From assembly GCA_027559495.1 (NCBI GenBank), contig JAMXSV010000004.1, positions 3,337,001 to 3,401,000 on the forward strand: a stretch of DNA of 64,000 bases. The letters are read 5' to 3'. Shown piece by piece: positions 34,394 through 45,429 of this stretch. Numbering within the stretch: position 1 is the stretch's first letter; the number at the start of each line of letters is the position of its first letter. A program made the position numbers and the translations under genes. The stretch is from Aurifilum marmelostoma (Eukaryota > Ascomycota > Sordariomycetes > Diaporthales > Cryphonectriaceae). The notes under the pieces are model-generated. The model saw nothing but the letters and a program-made list of their open reading frames with translations. It did not search any database and had not been told where the DNA came from.

Positions 34394-35762
34394 GTCGTGA
34401 GGCTGCTGCTGATTACGGATGATTTGCATCTCTCCCCCTCTCTCTCTCTGTGTGTGTGTCTTGTCAATTAGTGAGATCATGGATCATCCAAGGATCATAT
34501 GATCGGTGCTTTATATGTATATATATTCCAAAAAAAAAAAACCAAAAAAAAAAAAGCCGAGTCTCCTGCTTTCTCTTGTAACCCAAATGTGGGCAAATGA
34601 TGCACAGCGGACCGTTATACTATCAAAAAAGTATGTGTGCCTTGACTGGCATCCATGAAGCGACAAATACCTTTATATGGATTAATAGTTAACGCTTACT
34701 CGGTAACGATGGTCACAGTCTATAACGTGGCCTTGAGAAATTCAATGACATAAGCATCTTCACTGGTCTGCAACCTTGAGAACCTCTCAACGTACTAGAG
34801 GACATGTTCTGCCCAATTTAAGCAGTGCATTGATGTGTATATATGTGGCAGATGCTGTGTCGGCGTCCCTTCGACCAAGGACCAGGGAGCCTCTGCTTAC
34901 TGCCCGGATCCCTGGTTTGATTTTGGAGTCTAGGGTAAATTGCTGAGTCAGATATTTGCTAATCCAAGATTAGTCTAGCGGGCTTTTGCTCCAATTATAT
35001 CTTGAGGTTCGGCTGCTGTCTGTCTGTTATTATAGCAATAGTTGAATCCCCTAGTCACTCAAGTTTCTTGTTTATTATTCCATGTAACTACATTCTTGTA
35101 TAATTACTTAAAAGTTAAATCACGCTGCACATGGCTGACTGTACAATCTAACAATCAATACTTACTTGCACAAGTTCATTGTGTTCTTCCCCGGACCGGA
35201 CTGGGCATTCACGTTTGCAGCCTAAACGGGAATCTTTTCACCCAATTGCCACGTCTCAATGATAACATGCCTAGACTGCCTTCAGATGCCAGGGAGATAT
35301 CCTTGGCCAGGCGGAGGCAGCTCCTCGCTTATATGCGCATCACGACAAGCATTAAGGGGATGAGCATGAGCGGTGATTGGCGGACTCCATAGCCATTGAG
35401 GAGAATGGCTCCGGGAGGCAAGAGTAGTGGTGCATTCAGGCCATACTATACTGGTCAATACGGACATATTCGCTCCGCCGCACTGATCTTGATAGTCCCG
35501 ATATTATAGCAGCATCCAAGCACTCTCCAGGAGGCATACACTTCTGCTGCGGGCATCTTGTATTTTGGACAAAATGACCAGACAGTCTTGACCTATGTGT
35601 ATCACTCAATGCACAAGAAGGTAGTTGGCCCTCCGCTTGACATCAGCCTCTAGATCAATTACTGTAGGGGACAGTTCTCAAAATTGGTATTGAGCTCTTT
35701 CTCCAGCCACCTCCTTCATAATTGAAACCCAGAGACGAACCCTGGCGGGAACCTTCAGCGCC
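34394..35762. other. Intergenic region
   Basis: An A-rich patch (34530-34556) follows the CmcJ-like gene. The rest is AT-richer sequence with only short frames and no supported gene. Confidence 0.5.
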
Positions 35763-36704
35763 ATGCCTACCTGGACACTCCTCTCCGCTCTGTTGCTGGC
35801 CGCCTCGACCACGGCCAGAGCAGCAACCCTCCAGCAGCTCAACGTGACCATCAACAACCCTACCAACGTAGGCTTCTACATCTACGTCCCAGACAACCTG
35901 CCATCCCACGCCCCGGTCCTCGTCAACCCGCACTGGTGCCATGGAGACGCCCCGACCGCCTATGTCGACTCCACCTTTGCCAACCTGTCCTCGGAGCACG
36001 GCTTCATCGTCATCTACCCAGACAGCCCCAACCTCGCCGACAAGTGCTGGGACGTCTCCTCCCCGGCTACCCTCACCCACGGCGCCGGCGGCGACAGCCT
36101 CGGCATCGTCAGCATGGTGCAGTGGACCCTGGATCACTACCAGGCGGACGCCTCCCGCGTATTCGTCACGGGCGTCAGCTCGGGCGCCATGATGACCAAC
36201 GTCCTGGCGGGAGTGTACCCTGACGTGTTCGCGGCCGGGTCCGCGTTTGCAGGCGTGGCGCTGGGGTGTTTTGGCGCCGACATACCGGCCAATGTGTCGG
36301 CGGTCGACTACTGGAATTCCGAGTGCGCCGAGGGGCTCGTACAGCACACACCCGAGGAGTGGGCGGCCATTGTGCGGGCTGCTTATCCAGGGTACGGAGA
36401 CGGCTGGCGGCCCAAGATGCAGGTCTTTCACGGGACGGCAGATGAGACGCTCAACTACACCAACCTGGGCGAGGAGATCAAGGAGTGGACGGGCGTGTTT
36501 GGGCTGAGCGAGCAGCCCACCAGCACGTCACTAAACACGCCATTGGCCAACTGGACCAAGTGGGAATATGGCAACAGGGACTGGTTTGAGGCGTATAGTG
36601 CGTGGAATGTTACCCACAACATCCCCGTGCAGGAGGACTTGGTGATTGACTTTTTCGATCTTGCCTGTACTGAGGAGGATTGTTTCCACTGGGGACAAGA
36701 GTAA
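35763..36704 (+). CDS. Secreted carbohydrate esterase family 1-type acetylxylan / feruloyl esterase
   Basis: Single exon, 313 aa. The signal peptide (TLLSALLLAASTTARA) probably ends at residue 20. The catalytic alpha/beta hydrolase follows directly, with LVNPHWCHGD near the oxyanion region, the nucleophile elbow GVSSGAM (Ser139), GTADETLNY (likely catalytic Asp) and a His in NVTHNIPVQEDLV. These match fungal CE1 / PHB-depolymerase-like esterases that remove acetyl or feruloyl groups from xylan. There is no C-terminal CBM1 and no linker, so it is a single-domain form. Several N-glycosylation sequons fit a secreted enzyme. It converges on the GST gene with 178 bp between stops. Confidence 0.93.
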   Translation: MPTWTLLSALLLAASTTARAATLQQLNVTINNPTNVGFYIYVPDNLPSHAPVLVNPHWCHGDAPTAYVDSTFANLSSEHGFIVIYPDSPNLADKCWDVSSPATLTHGAGGDSLGIVSMVQWTLDHYQADASRVFVTGVSSGAMMTNVLAGVYPDVFAAGSAFAGVALGCFGADIPANVSAVDYWNSECAEGLVQHTPEEWAAIVRAAYPGYGDGWRPKMQVFHGTADETLNYTNLGEEIKEWTGVFGLSEQPTSTSLNTPLANWTKWEYGNRDWFEAYSAWNVTHNIPVQEDLVIDFFDLACTEEDCFHWGQE

Positions 36705-36882
36705 GGTATAACGGAGAAACCCGCAGACAGGCGAACAGCAACATACTTTCAGTGAAAACCCCTGTTTATAGACGGTTCAGCATTCTCCTTTTCTACCACT
36801 ACTACTAGCAATATCTCGTCGTTCTCCCGACTCTCCAAGGACTTGCCTTGGATCACCCCACTCCCTTGCCATGCATACATCT

Positions 36883-37611
36883 TCAGTGATCATTGCGCTT
36901 AGACCAAGGCTCGACAGCGGCAAGCAGAGCCTCGTGGGCCTGAGCATCACCCGTGTTTGCCAGTACCGAGCTGAACTTATCGTCCCCGATGCGGCGGAAA
37001 AAGATCAAGAAGCCAGCCCACACAAAGTCGGCATAGCTGACCGTCTTGCCCAGGAAGAAGGGTCCGTCGCTCTTCTCCTTGAGCCACCCTGTGACCTTCT
37101 GCAGGAGCGGTGCGGCCTTGGCGAAGCCTGCCTCCCCGCCCTCGGTCTTCTCGAGCTCGTCCAGTGTCATGCCGACCTTGTCCTCGCGGGTCCTGTACCA
37201 GTGGTCCAGGCTGGCCTCTCTCAGCAGCCGCTTGGGCACTACGGGGATGTAGTTTCCGCGGAGGGCGGCCATGATCTCGGGCATGAGATCCTCCAGCCTC
37301 TTGAGGGCCGGGTCGTCGAGATGCAGGGACGGGCTCGGGTGGTCCTTCTCGAGGAGGCTTGCGATGACTCTCGAGTCGGCCACGTAGCTGCCGTCCGTAT
37401 AGGCGATGGTAGGGCTGGTGTAGGCACTGGCGCCGGGGAGGTGTGGCTCGATGCGGGTCTTGAGCTCAGGGTAGTCGAGCCAGACCGTCTCGTAGTCCAG
37501 ACCCTTGAAGTTAAGGGCGAAACGTGTCTTCCATGGGTTCAGGGACCAGCAGCCCTCGCCGTCACCCTTGCTGGCAAGGTCGAATAGGATGATCTTCTGG
37601 TTGGGGGCCAT
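36883..37611 (-). CDS. Glutathione S-transferase family protein
   Basis: Single exon, 242 aa, starting at the ATG at 37611. The N-terminal thioredoxin-like domain is visible in IILFDLASKGDGEGCWSLNP, WKTRFALNFKGLDYETVWLD, and SPTIAYTDGSYVADSRVIAS with the glutathione-binding Ser (SRVIASLLE). A helical C-terminal domain contains GPFFLGKTVSYADFVWAGFL. The W-x-TRFALNFKGL-x-YET form is close to the beta-etherase/LigE-like and fungal Ure2/GTT branches. It may detoxify electrophiles or act in a peripheral catabolic route; the substrate cannot be told. Confidence 0.92.
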   Translation of the reverse strand: MAPNQKIILFDLASKGDGEGCWSLNPWKTRFALNFKGLDYETVWLDYPELKTRIEPHLPGASAYTSPTIAYTDGSYVADSRVIASLLEKDHPSPSLHLDDPALKRLEDLMPEIMAALRGNYIPVVPKRLLREASLDHWYRTREDKVGMTLDELEKTEGGEAGFAKAAPLLQKVTGWLKEKSDGPFFLGKTVSYADFVWAGFLIFFRRIGDDKFSSVLANTGDAQAHEALLAAVEPWSKRNDH

Positions 37612-38615
37612 GTCGCTAGTTGGCTGGTGGGGTAGCGTGGTGGTGGTGAGTTTGATGTGGTGTGTTGCTGACCAGGAGAAAGAGCACCGGCTGGGCAGAT
37701 GGATGGGTTGAGTCAATCGGTTGTACACTCTTCTAGCATGGAACGAGCCGGAGCGCCTTCAGTGATGACGAGACCTGGAGTAACTGTTTACTTAGTAATT
37801 ACGAGGCGGACGGCCAAATCAGATACTGGACAGAACGCGCTGTGGGTACTGAAGGGAGGGACCTACAGTGCCTGCAGTCACTATGACGCCCCTGTGCCGA
37901 GCACTATGTGCTACTACGTAATGTGCTCAGAAATATGTAAATACCCCTCTGCCCCTCAGCAGCTAGACAGCATGGACCCCGCACTTAGCGCCACCCGAGC
38001 AGCTTGCTACTGCCCTTCAGACTTGTGCCACAACCTCGCCTAATCGTCGCGCTCTTTCCCGACAATTGATGATATGCTGCTTTTTGTGCCAATCGTCTCG
38101 GTAGTACCTGCCACTACAAATTGGGATGTTGCCTCTAGAAATTTCGGAAAGTGCGAATTACCTTGGCTGGATCCACCCAGCAAGACTGGAGGAAATTTGG
38201 CCACTCGATCTCGGAAGGCTGTAAGAGTGGCTATTCGGAAACGCTATCTCGGGCAGCATGGCTCTCTCTCCGTACTGAACTCATCTTTCCGAGGCACCAA
38301 GGAAATTCCAACAGAAATTGGCGATAACAGGTGTGTTGTGGGAGAAGAAGGAGTCTCGTCTCAGATTTAGGTTCAGAGTAACTCCGTACAGATGTTGCCG
38401 TGATGATACAATTTAAATTGGGGGTTGTAATAAATACGGATACGAGGCTAGTACAGAAGAGCGTTGCACATGTTATAAGTATCGGCTGAAGCTGCCCTCG
38501 GTACCGCGGATACAGCTGCGGCAGAGTATTTCTCTGGCCAACACCAACAACAGACACACACTCTCATACATACACAATCACGAGCAGATACACTATATGT
38601 GAATCGACGTACACC
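37612..38615. other. Divergent intergenic region
   Basis: About 1 kb between the GST start and the HSL-type hydrolase start. Short ATG frames (for example 38074-38370) have no family content and are not called. Confidence 0.5.
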
Positions 38616-39898
38616 ATGTCACTACGGTCGCGGGCTGGTCAAGGCGCTGCACCAGAATCTAGGAATAGCATCGTGGCTGGCAGCAGCGGCGGCGGCGACG
38701 ATGGCAGCGATAGTCACCCTCGAAAGCCTGCACTGGCTCTACACAAGCGCGGCCTCTTCGCCATTGCCGTCTTTTCGGTCCAAAATCTAGTCGTCACGCC
38801 GGCCATGGCCATACGACATTTGCGCCAGCGTCTGTTTCCCGCCGAGACGAACCCGACGCTGACCAAGACGTATCCCGTCCGGCCGCGTCTGCCCGTCAGG
38901 ATCTTCTTCCCTAAATCTTACGACAGAAATTCTCCTCGGCGTCTCCCCCTCCTGTTCTCCATCCATGGCGGAGGATTCGTCATCGGTGAACCCTCCGACA
39001 ATGATGCATGGAATTCCATCTTTTCTGAGAAGCACTCGGCCCTCGTCATCGCCCTCCACTACGCCAAAGCCCCGGCAAACCCCTACCCTGGGCCGCGCCT
39101 TGATGTCGAGGCCCTTATCGCCGCCATCTTTGCAGACAAAGAGCTCGCTGTCCACATTGATCCCGACAAGGTGGGCATCGTGGGCTTCTCGGCCGGCGCC
39201 AACCTCGCCTTGACCGTCAGCGAGGCCCCCGCCGTACGGGACAGGATCACCGCGGGCGTCGTTCCCATCTATCCCGTCACGGACTTTGTACCTTCGCCCG
39301 ATGCAAAAGCAGCCACGAGAAGATACAAGCCGAAGTTGTTGGATTCCAGAGGTAGCGAAAAGGACCCTTTGCACGGGTTCTCTGCTTTATTTGACTGGGC
39401 TTGTGAGTGTCTTGTCAATTCTCCGTCCCTCGTCCCCCTCTGCTGCTAGCTCTCACTAACTCGTCCGTGTGCCTAGATATTCCTATCGGCCAGGATCTAT
39501 CTGACCCGCTACTGTCGCCCTTGTACGCAGAACGCGCCAGCCTACCCCGCCGGGTCTGGATTATAGGTTGCGAACTTGACATGCTCGGCCACGAGGGGTG
39601 GAGGATGGCCTGCCGACTGGCCGGCAAGCCTGAGCCCGGAATGGACCAGCGCATCGGCCAGGAGGAGCCGGCAGCCGGAGGTGCTCACGGGACGCTCATC
39701 ACCGAGGGGGATGAGAAATTCGCTTGGGAGGTCAAGGACGAGCACGGCGAGGTCAGGTGGCTGTGCGTGCCTGACGCAGGCCATGGGTTTGATATGGATG
39801 GAGGATTGGGTGCCGACAAGGAGACTGCGCAGGACGGGATGCTGAAGAGAGATGCTCTGATTGAGAAGACGGGAGTCTGGCTTTTTGGTCAGCCTTGA
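38616..39898 (+). CDS. Alpha/beta hydrolase, hormone-sensitive-lipase-like esterase
   Basis: Exons 38616-39402 and 39477-39898 (74-nt phase-1 intron, GTGAGT donor), giving 402 aa. The catalytic set is complete: oxyanion-hole HGGGF (residues 117-121), nucleophile elbow GFSAGA with Ser192, the Asp in WIIGCELDMLGHEG and the His in PDAGHGFDMD. The first 45 residues are hydrophilic and Gly/Ser-rich. A hydrophobic stretch (GLFAIAVFSVQNLVVTPAM, ~46-64) may anchor it to a membrane. An inserted segment before the catalytic His (KPEPGMDQRIGQEEPAAGG) is longer than usual for the family. It probably hydrolyses short acyl or aryl esters; the substrate is unknown. Confidence 0.92.
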
Positions 39899-40599
39899 GA
39901 CTCGTGAGGACAGAGAAAAGACCTCTTCTGCCGGCATGAATGTTCGAGCGTGTTTTGATTATATCACGATTATGTAAGTCCCCCCTCAAATATGGACATC
40001 CGTTGGCAGGATGTGATTCGCAATCTGTCTGAACAGAATACGTTGTCACCTTCTCTATCCAGATGAGTATATAGTACATACACAGGAATATATAATGCAT
40101 ATGTGTGAAACAGAGAAGGGTGCGACAATAGTGGAAAGGACTTGAAAGGACTAGCAAATGAAATTCATTCCCGTCTTCATAATTCATATAGACTTTTCTT
40201 GGCTGATTTAGGTATTTGACAAGATATATAAGCAGAAAAAAAAAAAGAAAGAGAAAAAAAGACTCCTCCAAAACTCCCGAAGAACAGATTAATCCTGCTT
40301 ATGTATCACCCATTGGCACGCTGTGCGTGCACAGTAATGATTCCTGGCTCAAGCGGAGAAGGTGAGGGGTGTCGGGACGAGTCTAGCGCGCAGCGTCATG
40401 CCACGTCTGCTGTGCCTGCGTGGTCCCTTCCGCGTTCCTCTTCACTCACAGTTCATGTATCTTGTCATTTATTTATTTTATTCTTTCATATTCACATTCC
40501 AAACGTTTCAACAACGCAACTCCTTTTCGTGGGCGTATTGTATGATAGAGACAGGGCGGAGGGAGCCTTCGACTTCCTTTTTAACAAAGCTGGACCAAG
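39899..40599. other. Intergenic region
   Basis: Contains an A-rich patch at about 40235-40260. No gene is recognised. Confidence 0.5.
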
Positions 40600-41583
40600 A
40601 TGGAGGACGATCGAGACTGGGAGGACGCGGCCTTCAACACGCGCCACCTGCACAATCACAACGACCGGGGCGGCCGCCCTGGGGATGTGCGCCATGAGTT
40701 CCAGGTACGCAGCACCATGGGCACACACCTCATCAAATGTGTTGCCCTCGATCGCCTACAGCAGCAGCAAGAAGAGCAGCAACAGAAGAAGGCGGGCGGC
40801 GGTGTTCATGCCGAGACGGGGGGAGGGCGGAAGGGGAAGGCGAGTGGTGGCAAGGCCAGCGCAGCTGCAGGCCCAGCAGGTACTTCCTCTTCCAAGAACA
40901 AGAAGAAGAAGGGGGTGCCCGACAGCAACGCCGGTGATGTGGTTCTGGAGATCTACCGCCTCACCGATGACGAGGATGGCCTGCTGGGCTCGCTGAGATG
41001 CGGCAGGGTCTTCGAGGCCACGGTCGCCTTTGCGGGCAGCAGGAAGACGCTTGCCAAGATCACGCATGAGCTGGGAGGAGCCACTGATCCGGCGCACCAT
41101 GGGGTCACTAAAGATAGCAACCGCCGGCGAGGGTCCCGTGAGAACAGTGGAGGCGTTAACGGCGCGGCAGAGGACTCTGACGCGTCGTCTTCCGGGAAAG
41201 ATATTCATGGTGAGGAGGATGCAGAGGATGACGATGAGGATGCTACCTCTCAGCTCGGCGGTGAGGGCCGTCGACGACAACGTGTGGCCACCTTTGAGAA
41301 GAACTCGTTCCGTCAGCCAAAGTTCTGGTTCCGCTGGCAAGGAGCCGTGGCTACCGACGGCGTCCCTCTCGACGCGGTTGATGATGACGACGACAAGATC
41401 CCAGCCAACAGGTCCAACGTGCATGGGTCTGGATACCTGGTGTTCTCCGGCAACGACTGCAAGCGTTTTCAGGGCACCATGACCAGTGAGCAGATGGGAT
41501 GGAACAATGTCAAGATGACCGGGTGGAAGACCAAGCCTCAGCCGGAGAGAGACTTTGAGATCGAGTGGGACAAGACGTTTTGA
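40600..41583 (+). CDS. Unrecognised acidic fungal protein with conserved-looking C-terminal region
   Basis: Single exon, 327 aa. I do not recognise a named domain. The N-terminal ~50 residues (DWEDAAFNTRHLHNH, HEFQVRSTMGTHLIKCVALD) are ordered-looking. They are followed by a Gln/Lys/Gly-rich linker, a second ordered patch (DVVLEIYRLTDDEDGLLGSL), an acidic linker (~200-220) and a C-terminal block (QPKFWFRWQG, GYLVFSGNDCKRFQGTMTSE and MGWNNVKMTGWK) with many aromatics, which looks like a beta-rich binding module. No signal peptide or membrane segment. Low-complexity linkers between three ordered patches suggest one folded domain with disordered insertions. The long single frame and regular composition make it a confident gene of unknown job. 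Confidence 0.85.
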   Translation: MEDDRDWEDAAFNTRHLHNHNDRGGRPGDVRHEFQVRSTMGTHLIKCVALDRLQQQQEEQQQKKAGGGVHAETGGGRKGKASGGKASAAAGPAGTSSSKNKKKKGVPDSNAGDVVLEIYRLTDDEDGLLGSLRCGRVFEATVAFAGSRKTLAKITHELGGATDPAHHGVTKDSNRRRGSRENSGGVNGAAEDSDASSSGKDIHGEEDAEDDDEDATSQLGGEGRRRQRVATFEKNSFRQPKFWFRWQGAVATDGVPLDAVDDDDDKIPANRSNVHGSGYLVFSGNDCKRFQGTMTSEQMGWNNVKMTGWKTKPQPERDFEIEWDKTF

Positions 41584-42495
41584 TTGTTTTCTGTGGTTCT
41601 CAGATGAGATCCATTAGAAGAAAAGATTTCGTCGGCATGATTACAAAATAGCCTACATTATCGGGGCGTGCAGATATGTTGAAAGGCCGGCTGAAGAACT
41701 TCTAGCTCGAGGCGGATATGACGGTGTACATAATTTACTGATCTTTCTGTGTAGTCTGGTACATATCATCGAGTTCAGGCCTTTTAAAAGGCATCCGCCT
41801 CGTCTACATCATTCTTGCACGCTCTCGGCCTCAGAAGAAGGCTGTCTGATGCCTAACAGGTCCATACCAGCCCTTGATGGCTAGGCTGATATAATTCACG
41901 AATAACCTCACAATGAATCAAACCCACAAGGCCTCTTCTGGACCAACTCACTGTTTTGATCCTAGAATGGATATACTGGTGCCAGTATTGTAACGAGATG
42001 GCTTGACACACTCCTGGGGCCAGCAGCATGGTCTTTCATCTCAGAGTCTTGTAACAGTATGAGAATGCTGCTTCTTGAGCCAAACAGAACAATACAGTAG
42101 AGAGAGATCGTATGGCCAAGGCTGAACGACGAGGACCAGGCGATCAGCGATGGTCATGACAGATCACCTCTGCTGGCTGGGTGTAGCCATTTACTCAAGT
42201 CTCAGCTAACTTCACGTTTCATCTAGGGTTCTCCTGCGCCACCAAAATAAACACTCGAAAGCGGTCAGATGTAGAAACATTGAGTCTAGACTGGTTGAGA
42301 CGTTACTCTACCAAGGATATCATCCTCGGAAAACTGGAATCGCTTGTGATTAATTACTTTAGACACAGCAAGGTCCCTATACATCACCATCCCATTCCAC
42401 CCTGTTGTACAATTTTCCTCTTTCCAAATCAGACTTTGATAAAGCATCCTAGTTACGAGGTCAAGTGGTCAGTTCAAACATTAAGGAAATCTCCC
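41584..42495. other. Convergent intergenic region
   Basis: Lies between the 3' ends of the unrecognised acidic protein and the dienelactone hydrolase. No gene is supported. Confidence 0.5.
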
Positions 42496-43405
42496 TCAAG
42501 CCAAGAATCTCCGGAACCAATTCACCGCCTGATCAAGCGCCCTCTCAGCCCCCCTCATTCTCGTCCGTCTCATTCGGATCCGCGCGCAAGGCAAATCCGT
42601 GCCCGCACCTTTCGTAGATCTGGACGTCCAATTTCTCAGGCTCGTCCTGGAAGACCGCGCGCAGGCTCGCCTCGACCTCGCGCGCCTGCTCGACAGACAT
42701 CATCTGATCCTTGTCGCCCAGTGCCAGGCTGAAGGGCACGTGGAACCTCCCTGCGAAAGCGGCGAACTCGTCCGGGGCGACGCTCGACGGGTGGGCGGTG
42801 AAGTGCGCATCGACAAGGCGTTGCTTCACGCTGTCGTCACCCTCAGCCTCGAGCGCTGCCTCGCCACAGAGGCGTGAGGACCAGTGACCGCCAAGACAAA
42901 ATCCCGCAATGCCCAATCTGGCCCCAAGAGGGAGTGAGGCCCGCACGGCGCGTGTATAGGCCAGGACTGCAGGGTACATGCGGCGCACCTTGAAGCTGAA
43001 GGGGAGCAGGATGGACATGAGCCTGAAAGCGGCCCAGACACGTTGTGCCTGGCCGAGAAGGTCGTACCAGGGGATGGACTTGGTCATGGTGGCAGAGAGC
43101 GACAGCATGATCAGAGGCACGCCCCCTCCCGGCAGAACATCCGGCACGAGGACGCGGAGGCCTGTTCTGGCGGCATACTGGTCGGCGAGGAGTTTGTTGT
43201 TGACCAGCTTGAAGCCGAAGCCGTCGGTGAGGAAGATGATGGTGGAGTTGGAGGAGGACGCCGCCGCCGCCGATGATGTCGACCCGCGGGTTACGTAGGT
43301 GGGCACATCATGGAGGACCTCGATGTGGCCGACGGGTTGGGCCGTGTGGATTGTGCCGGTGAAACAATCTGGACAAGACCGGATCTGCGAAGGAGAAGAA
43401 GTCAT
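42496..43405 (-). CDS. Dienelactone hydrolase family protein, with an apparent +1 frameshift near the C-terminus
   Basis: Minus strand, starting at the ATG at 43405. The N-terminus (CPDCFTGTIHTAQPVGHIEV), TIIFLTDGFGFKLVNNKLLA, the nucleophile elbow GIAGFCLGGHW with the family's catalytic Cys, an Asp in LALGDKDQMM and the His in ERCGHGFALR define a DLH-like enzyme (carboxymethylenebutenolidase fold). The frame as written stops at 42545. One base before, a run of six (C6 at 42549-42554, G6 in the sense strand) shifts it. With one base fewer, DENEG continues as AERALDQAVNWFRRFLA and stops at 42496-42498. That tail is the standard C-terminal helix of the family, and the total becomes 909 nt, or 302 aa. 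Confidence 0.88.
42549..42554 (-). other. G6 (sense) run at the dienelactone hydrolase frameshift
   Basis: Five bases would keep the C-terminal AERALDQAVNWF helix in frame. The sixth creates a TGA two codons later. Confidence 0.85.
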
Positions 43406-43848
43406 GATGATAAGATGTCCAGGTGCTCAAGCCGATGGCAATTGCAGAAATGTGGGCCCCAGATACGAAAAGGCTGTAGGTGTAGTTCAGAATCAGAGCA
43501 TCGGACGGCCAGAACCTCCAGATGATGAAGTCTAGCGATGATGCGTTGGTTTGCATACAAAGAAAATCATTAATGAAATACACTGCAGGTGCGGGGCCGA
43601 GCTTATTCTATTAACATTGATAAATGGCCCAAGCATGTACTGTTTAGCCGCTGTGTACAGTGCAAAGCTGTTCTAGCCAGCGCCACAGTTTCGGCGGACG
43701 GGCCGCCATGGAACAACACAACTCAATATTGGGCTGAGCCTACAACGGAGGTTGGTGTACGTGCAGATGGTAGTCAGAGGAAAGAAGACAGATGATATAT
43801 GATCATATGTATGCATATAAAACTGATCACTCAGACCTTTTTTATCTT
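43406..43848. other. Intergenic region
   Basis: Lies upstream of the dienelactone hydrolase and downstream of kynureninase, both on the minus strand. Nothing is recognised. Confidence 0.5.
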
Positions 43849-45429
43849 TTACCTCTTGCTCACACCAAGTGCCGACCTCAGGGCCTCCATAAATCTCCAC
43901 ACGTCCTGAAAGCTGTTATACATGGGCACAGGCGACACACGGATCACATCCGGCTTGCGCTTGTCACAAACAATGGCCTTCTCCTGGAAGTCGGCCTGGA
44001 TCTTGTCCAGCAGGCCGTCCCTCAAGAGCACGCTGAGCTGCGCGCCCCGCTCGGCCGGGCTGGACGGTGTGATGATCATAAACGCCGGCTTATCGTTAGG
44101 TTTGCTCTCCTCCTTCTCGTCGGCTAGGATGCGGTGCAGCATGTACTGGGCATACGCAGTCAGCACGAGGCTCTTGTTGCGGAGGTTCTGGAAGCCAGCC
44201 TCCTCGAATTTGCTCAGGGATCCACTGAGGGCGGCGAGGTCCAAAGCGGAAGGGTTCCCGGCCTGAAATCCGCCTGCGCCTGGCGTCGGCTGGAACTGCT
44301 TGGCCATCTGGAAGCGCACACTCTTATCGCCGCCATACCAGCCGCTCAGGCGGGGACGGAAGGTTGGTTTCGGCTGCCCGTCCTCGCTCTCGGCCCCAGA
44401 AGTCCATTCGACCTTGCCGTGACGATCGTGGACAAAGGCCCCGGCAATGGAACCCGGCCCGGCGTTGATGTATTTGTAGGTGCACCACATGGCAAAGTCG
44501 ACGTTCCAGTCGTGCAGCTTGAGGTCGACGTTGCCGGCCGCGTGCGCAAGGTCCCAGCCAACGACGATGCCGCGGTCCTGTGCGTACTTTGTGATAGTGG
44601 GGATATCGAAGAGCTGGCCGCTGTAGTACTGGATGCCCGGGAGCAAGATGACGGCAGTCTCGTCAGCATGCTCATCGATGGTGGCGAGGATCTGGGCCGT
44701 CGAGATGTACAGGTTCTCGCCACCAGGCCAGACCTCGACCATAGACTTGACCGGGTCGAGATTGTGCCAGCGGATGTGCGAGGAGATGGCATAGTAGTCG
44801 CTGGGAAAAGGCTTCCACTCGAGGATGATCTTGTGGCGCTTCTCAGTGGGGCGGTAGAAGGAGGCCAGAAGCATGTGGATGTTGACGGTGAGGGTGTTCA
44901 TGTAAACGATCTCGCTGGGAAGGGCGCCCACAATGTCGGCAGACTTGCGCGCGCAGTCGGCAGACATGTCCTGCCAGTTCACCAAGGGCGAGTTCTCTAG
45001 ATCCGTGAAGTGCCCGTTGACCCCAATAGCAGCCCATGTGTCGAGCTGTGCGTTGATGTACCGCCGAGTTGTCCTGGACTGCAGGCCCAGCGAGTTCCCA
45101 CAGAAGTAGATACATTGCTCCTCCTCTTGGCCTGCCTTGGCCACTTCAACTCCATCCTTGCCGTCTACTTCTCTCGACGACGAGCAAGAGCTTGATGTAG
45201 CTGAAAACTCGATATTAGCATGTGCCGTTCATTTCTCTTTCCTCAGAAACGGTTCGAACTCACATTGTAGCGACTTGCTCTTGAGGGAGGCCTTTGTGGG
45301 AAACAGATAGTCATCACGAAGGTGCCTCAGAGAGTCCGAGGCATCGAGGGATCGTGCATACTCTAGGGACTCTTCAAAAGCTGGCGTCTGGCCGGCACGG
45401 ATCTTGTCCGCAGTGAGGGCGATATCCAT
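43849..45429 (-). CDS. BNA5: Kynureninase (L-kynurenine hydrolase)
   Basis: Exons 45429-45264 and 45200-43849 on the minus strand (63-nt phase-1 intron, GTGAGT donor, TTTTCAG acceptor), giving 505 aa. It is a fold-type I PLP enzyme: the N-terminal ARSLDASDSLRHLRDDYLFP and FCGNSLGLQSRTTRRYINAQ, PGIQYYSGQLFDIP, the Asp/His segment GWDLAHAAGNVDLKLHDW, and the Schiff-base Lys in WCTYKYINAGPGSIAGAF. The C-terminal RVSPVPMYNSFQDVWRFMEA closes the small domain. It cleaves kynurenine or 3-hydroxykynurenine to (hydroxy)anthranilate and alanine. A Ser-rich insert (STSSSCSSSRE) sits just after the splice. It is head-to-head with the indoleamine dioxygenase gene, the first enzyme of the same pathway. Confidence 0.96.

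Noticed and set aside
38074..38370. 98-codon ATG frame between GST and HSL-type hydrolase
   Set aside because: Short, no family signal, ordinary intergenic composition.
38616..39898. Reading the HSL-type hydrolase as kynurenine formamidase
   Set aside because: The protein is longer, with a long insert before the catalytic His, and resembles HSL esterases; no specific formamidase feature is seen.
44134..45000. 288-codon plus-strand frame over kynureninase
   Set aside because: Composition is typical of an antisense shadow; the kynureninase frame is certain.
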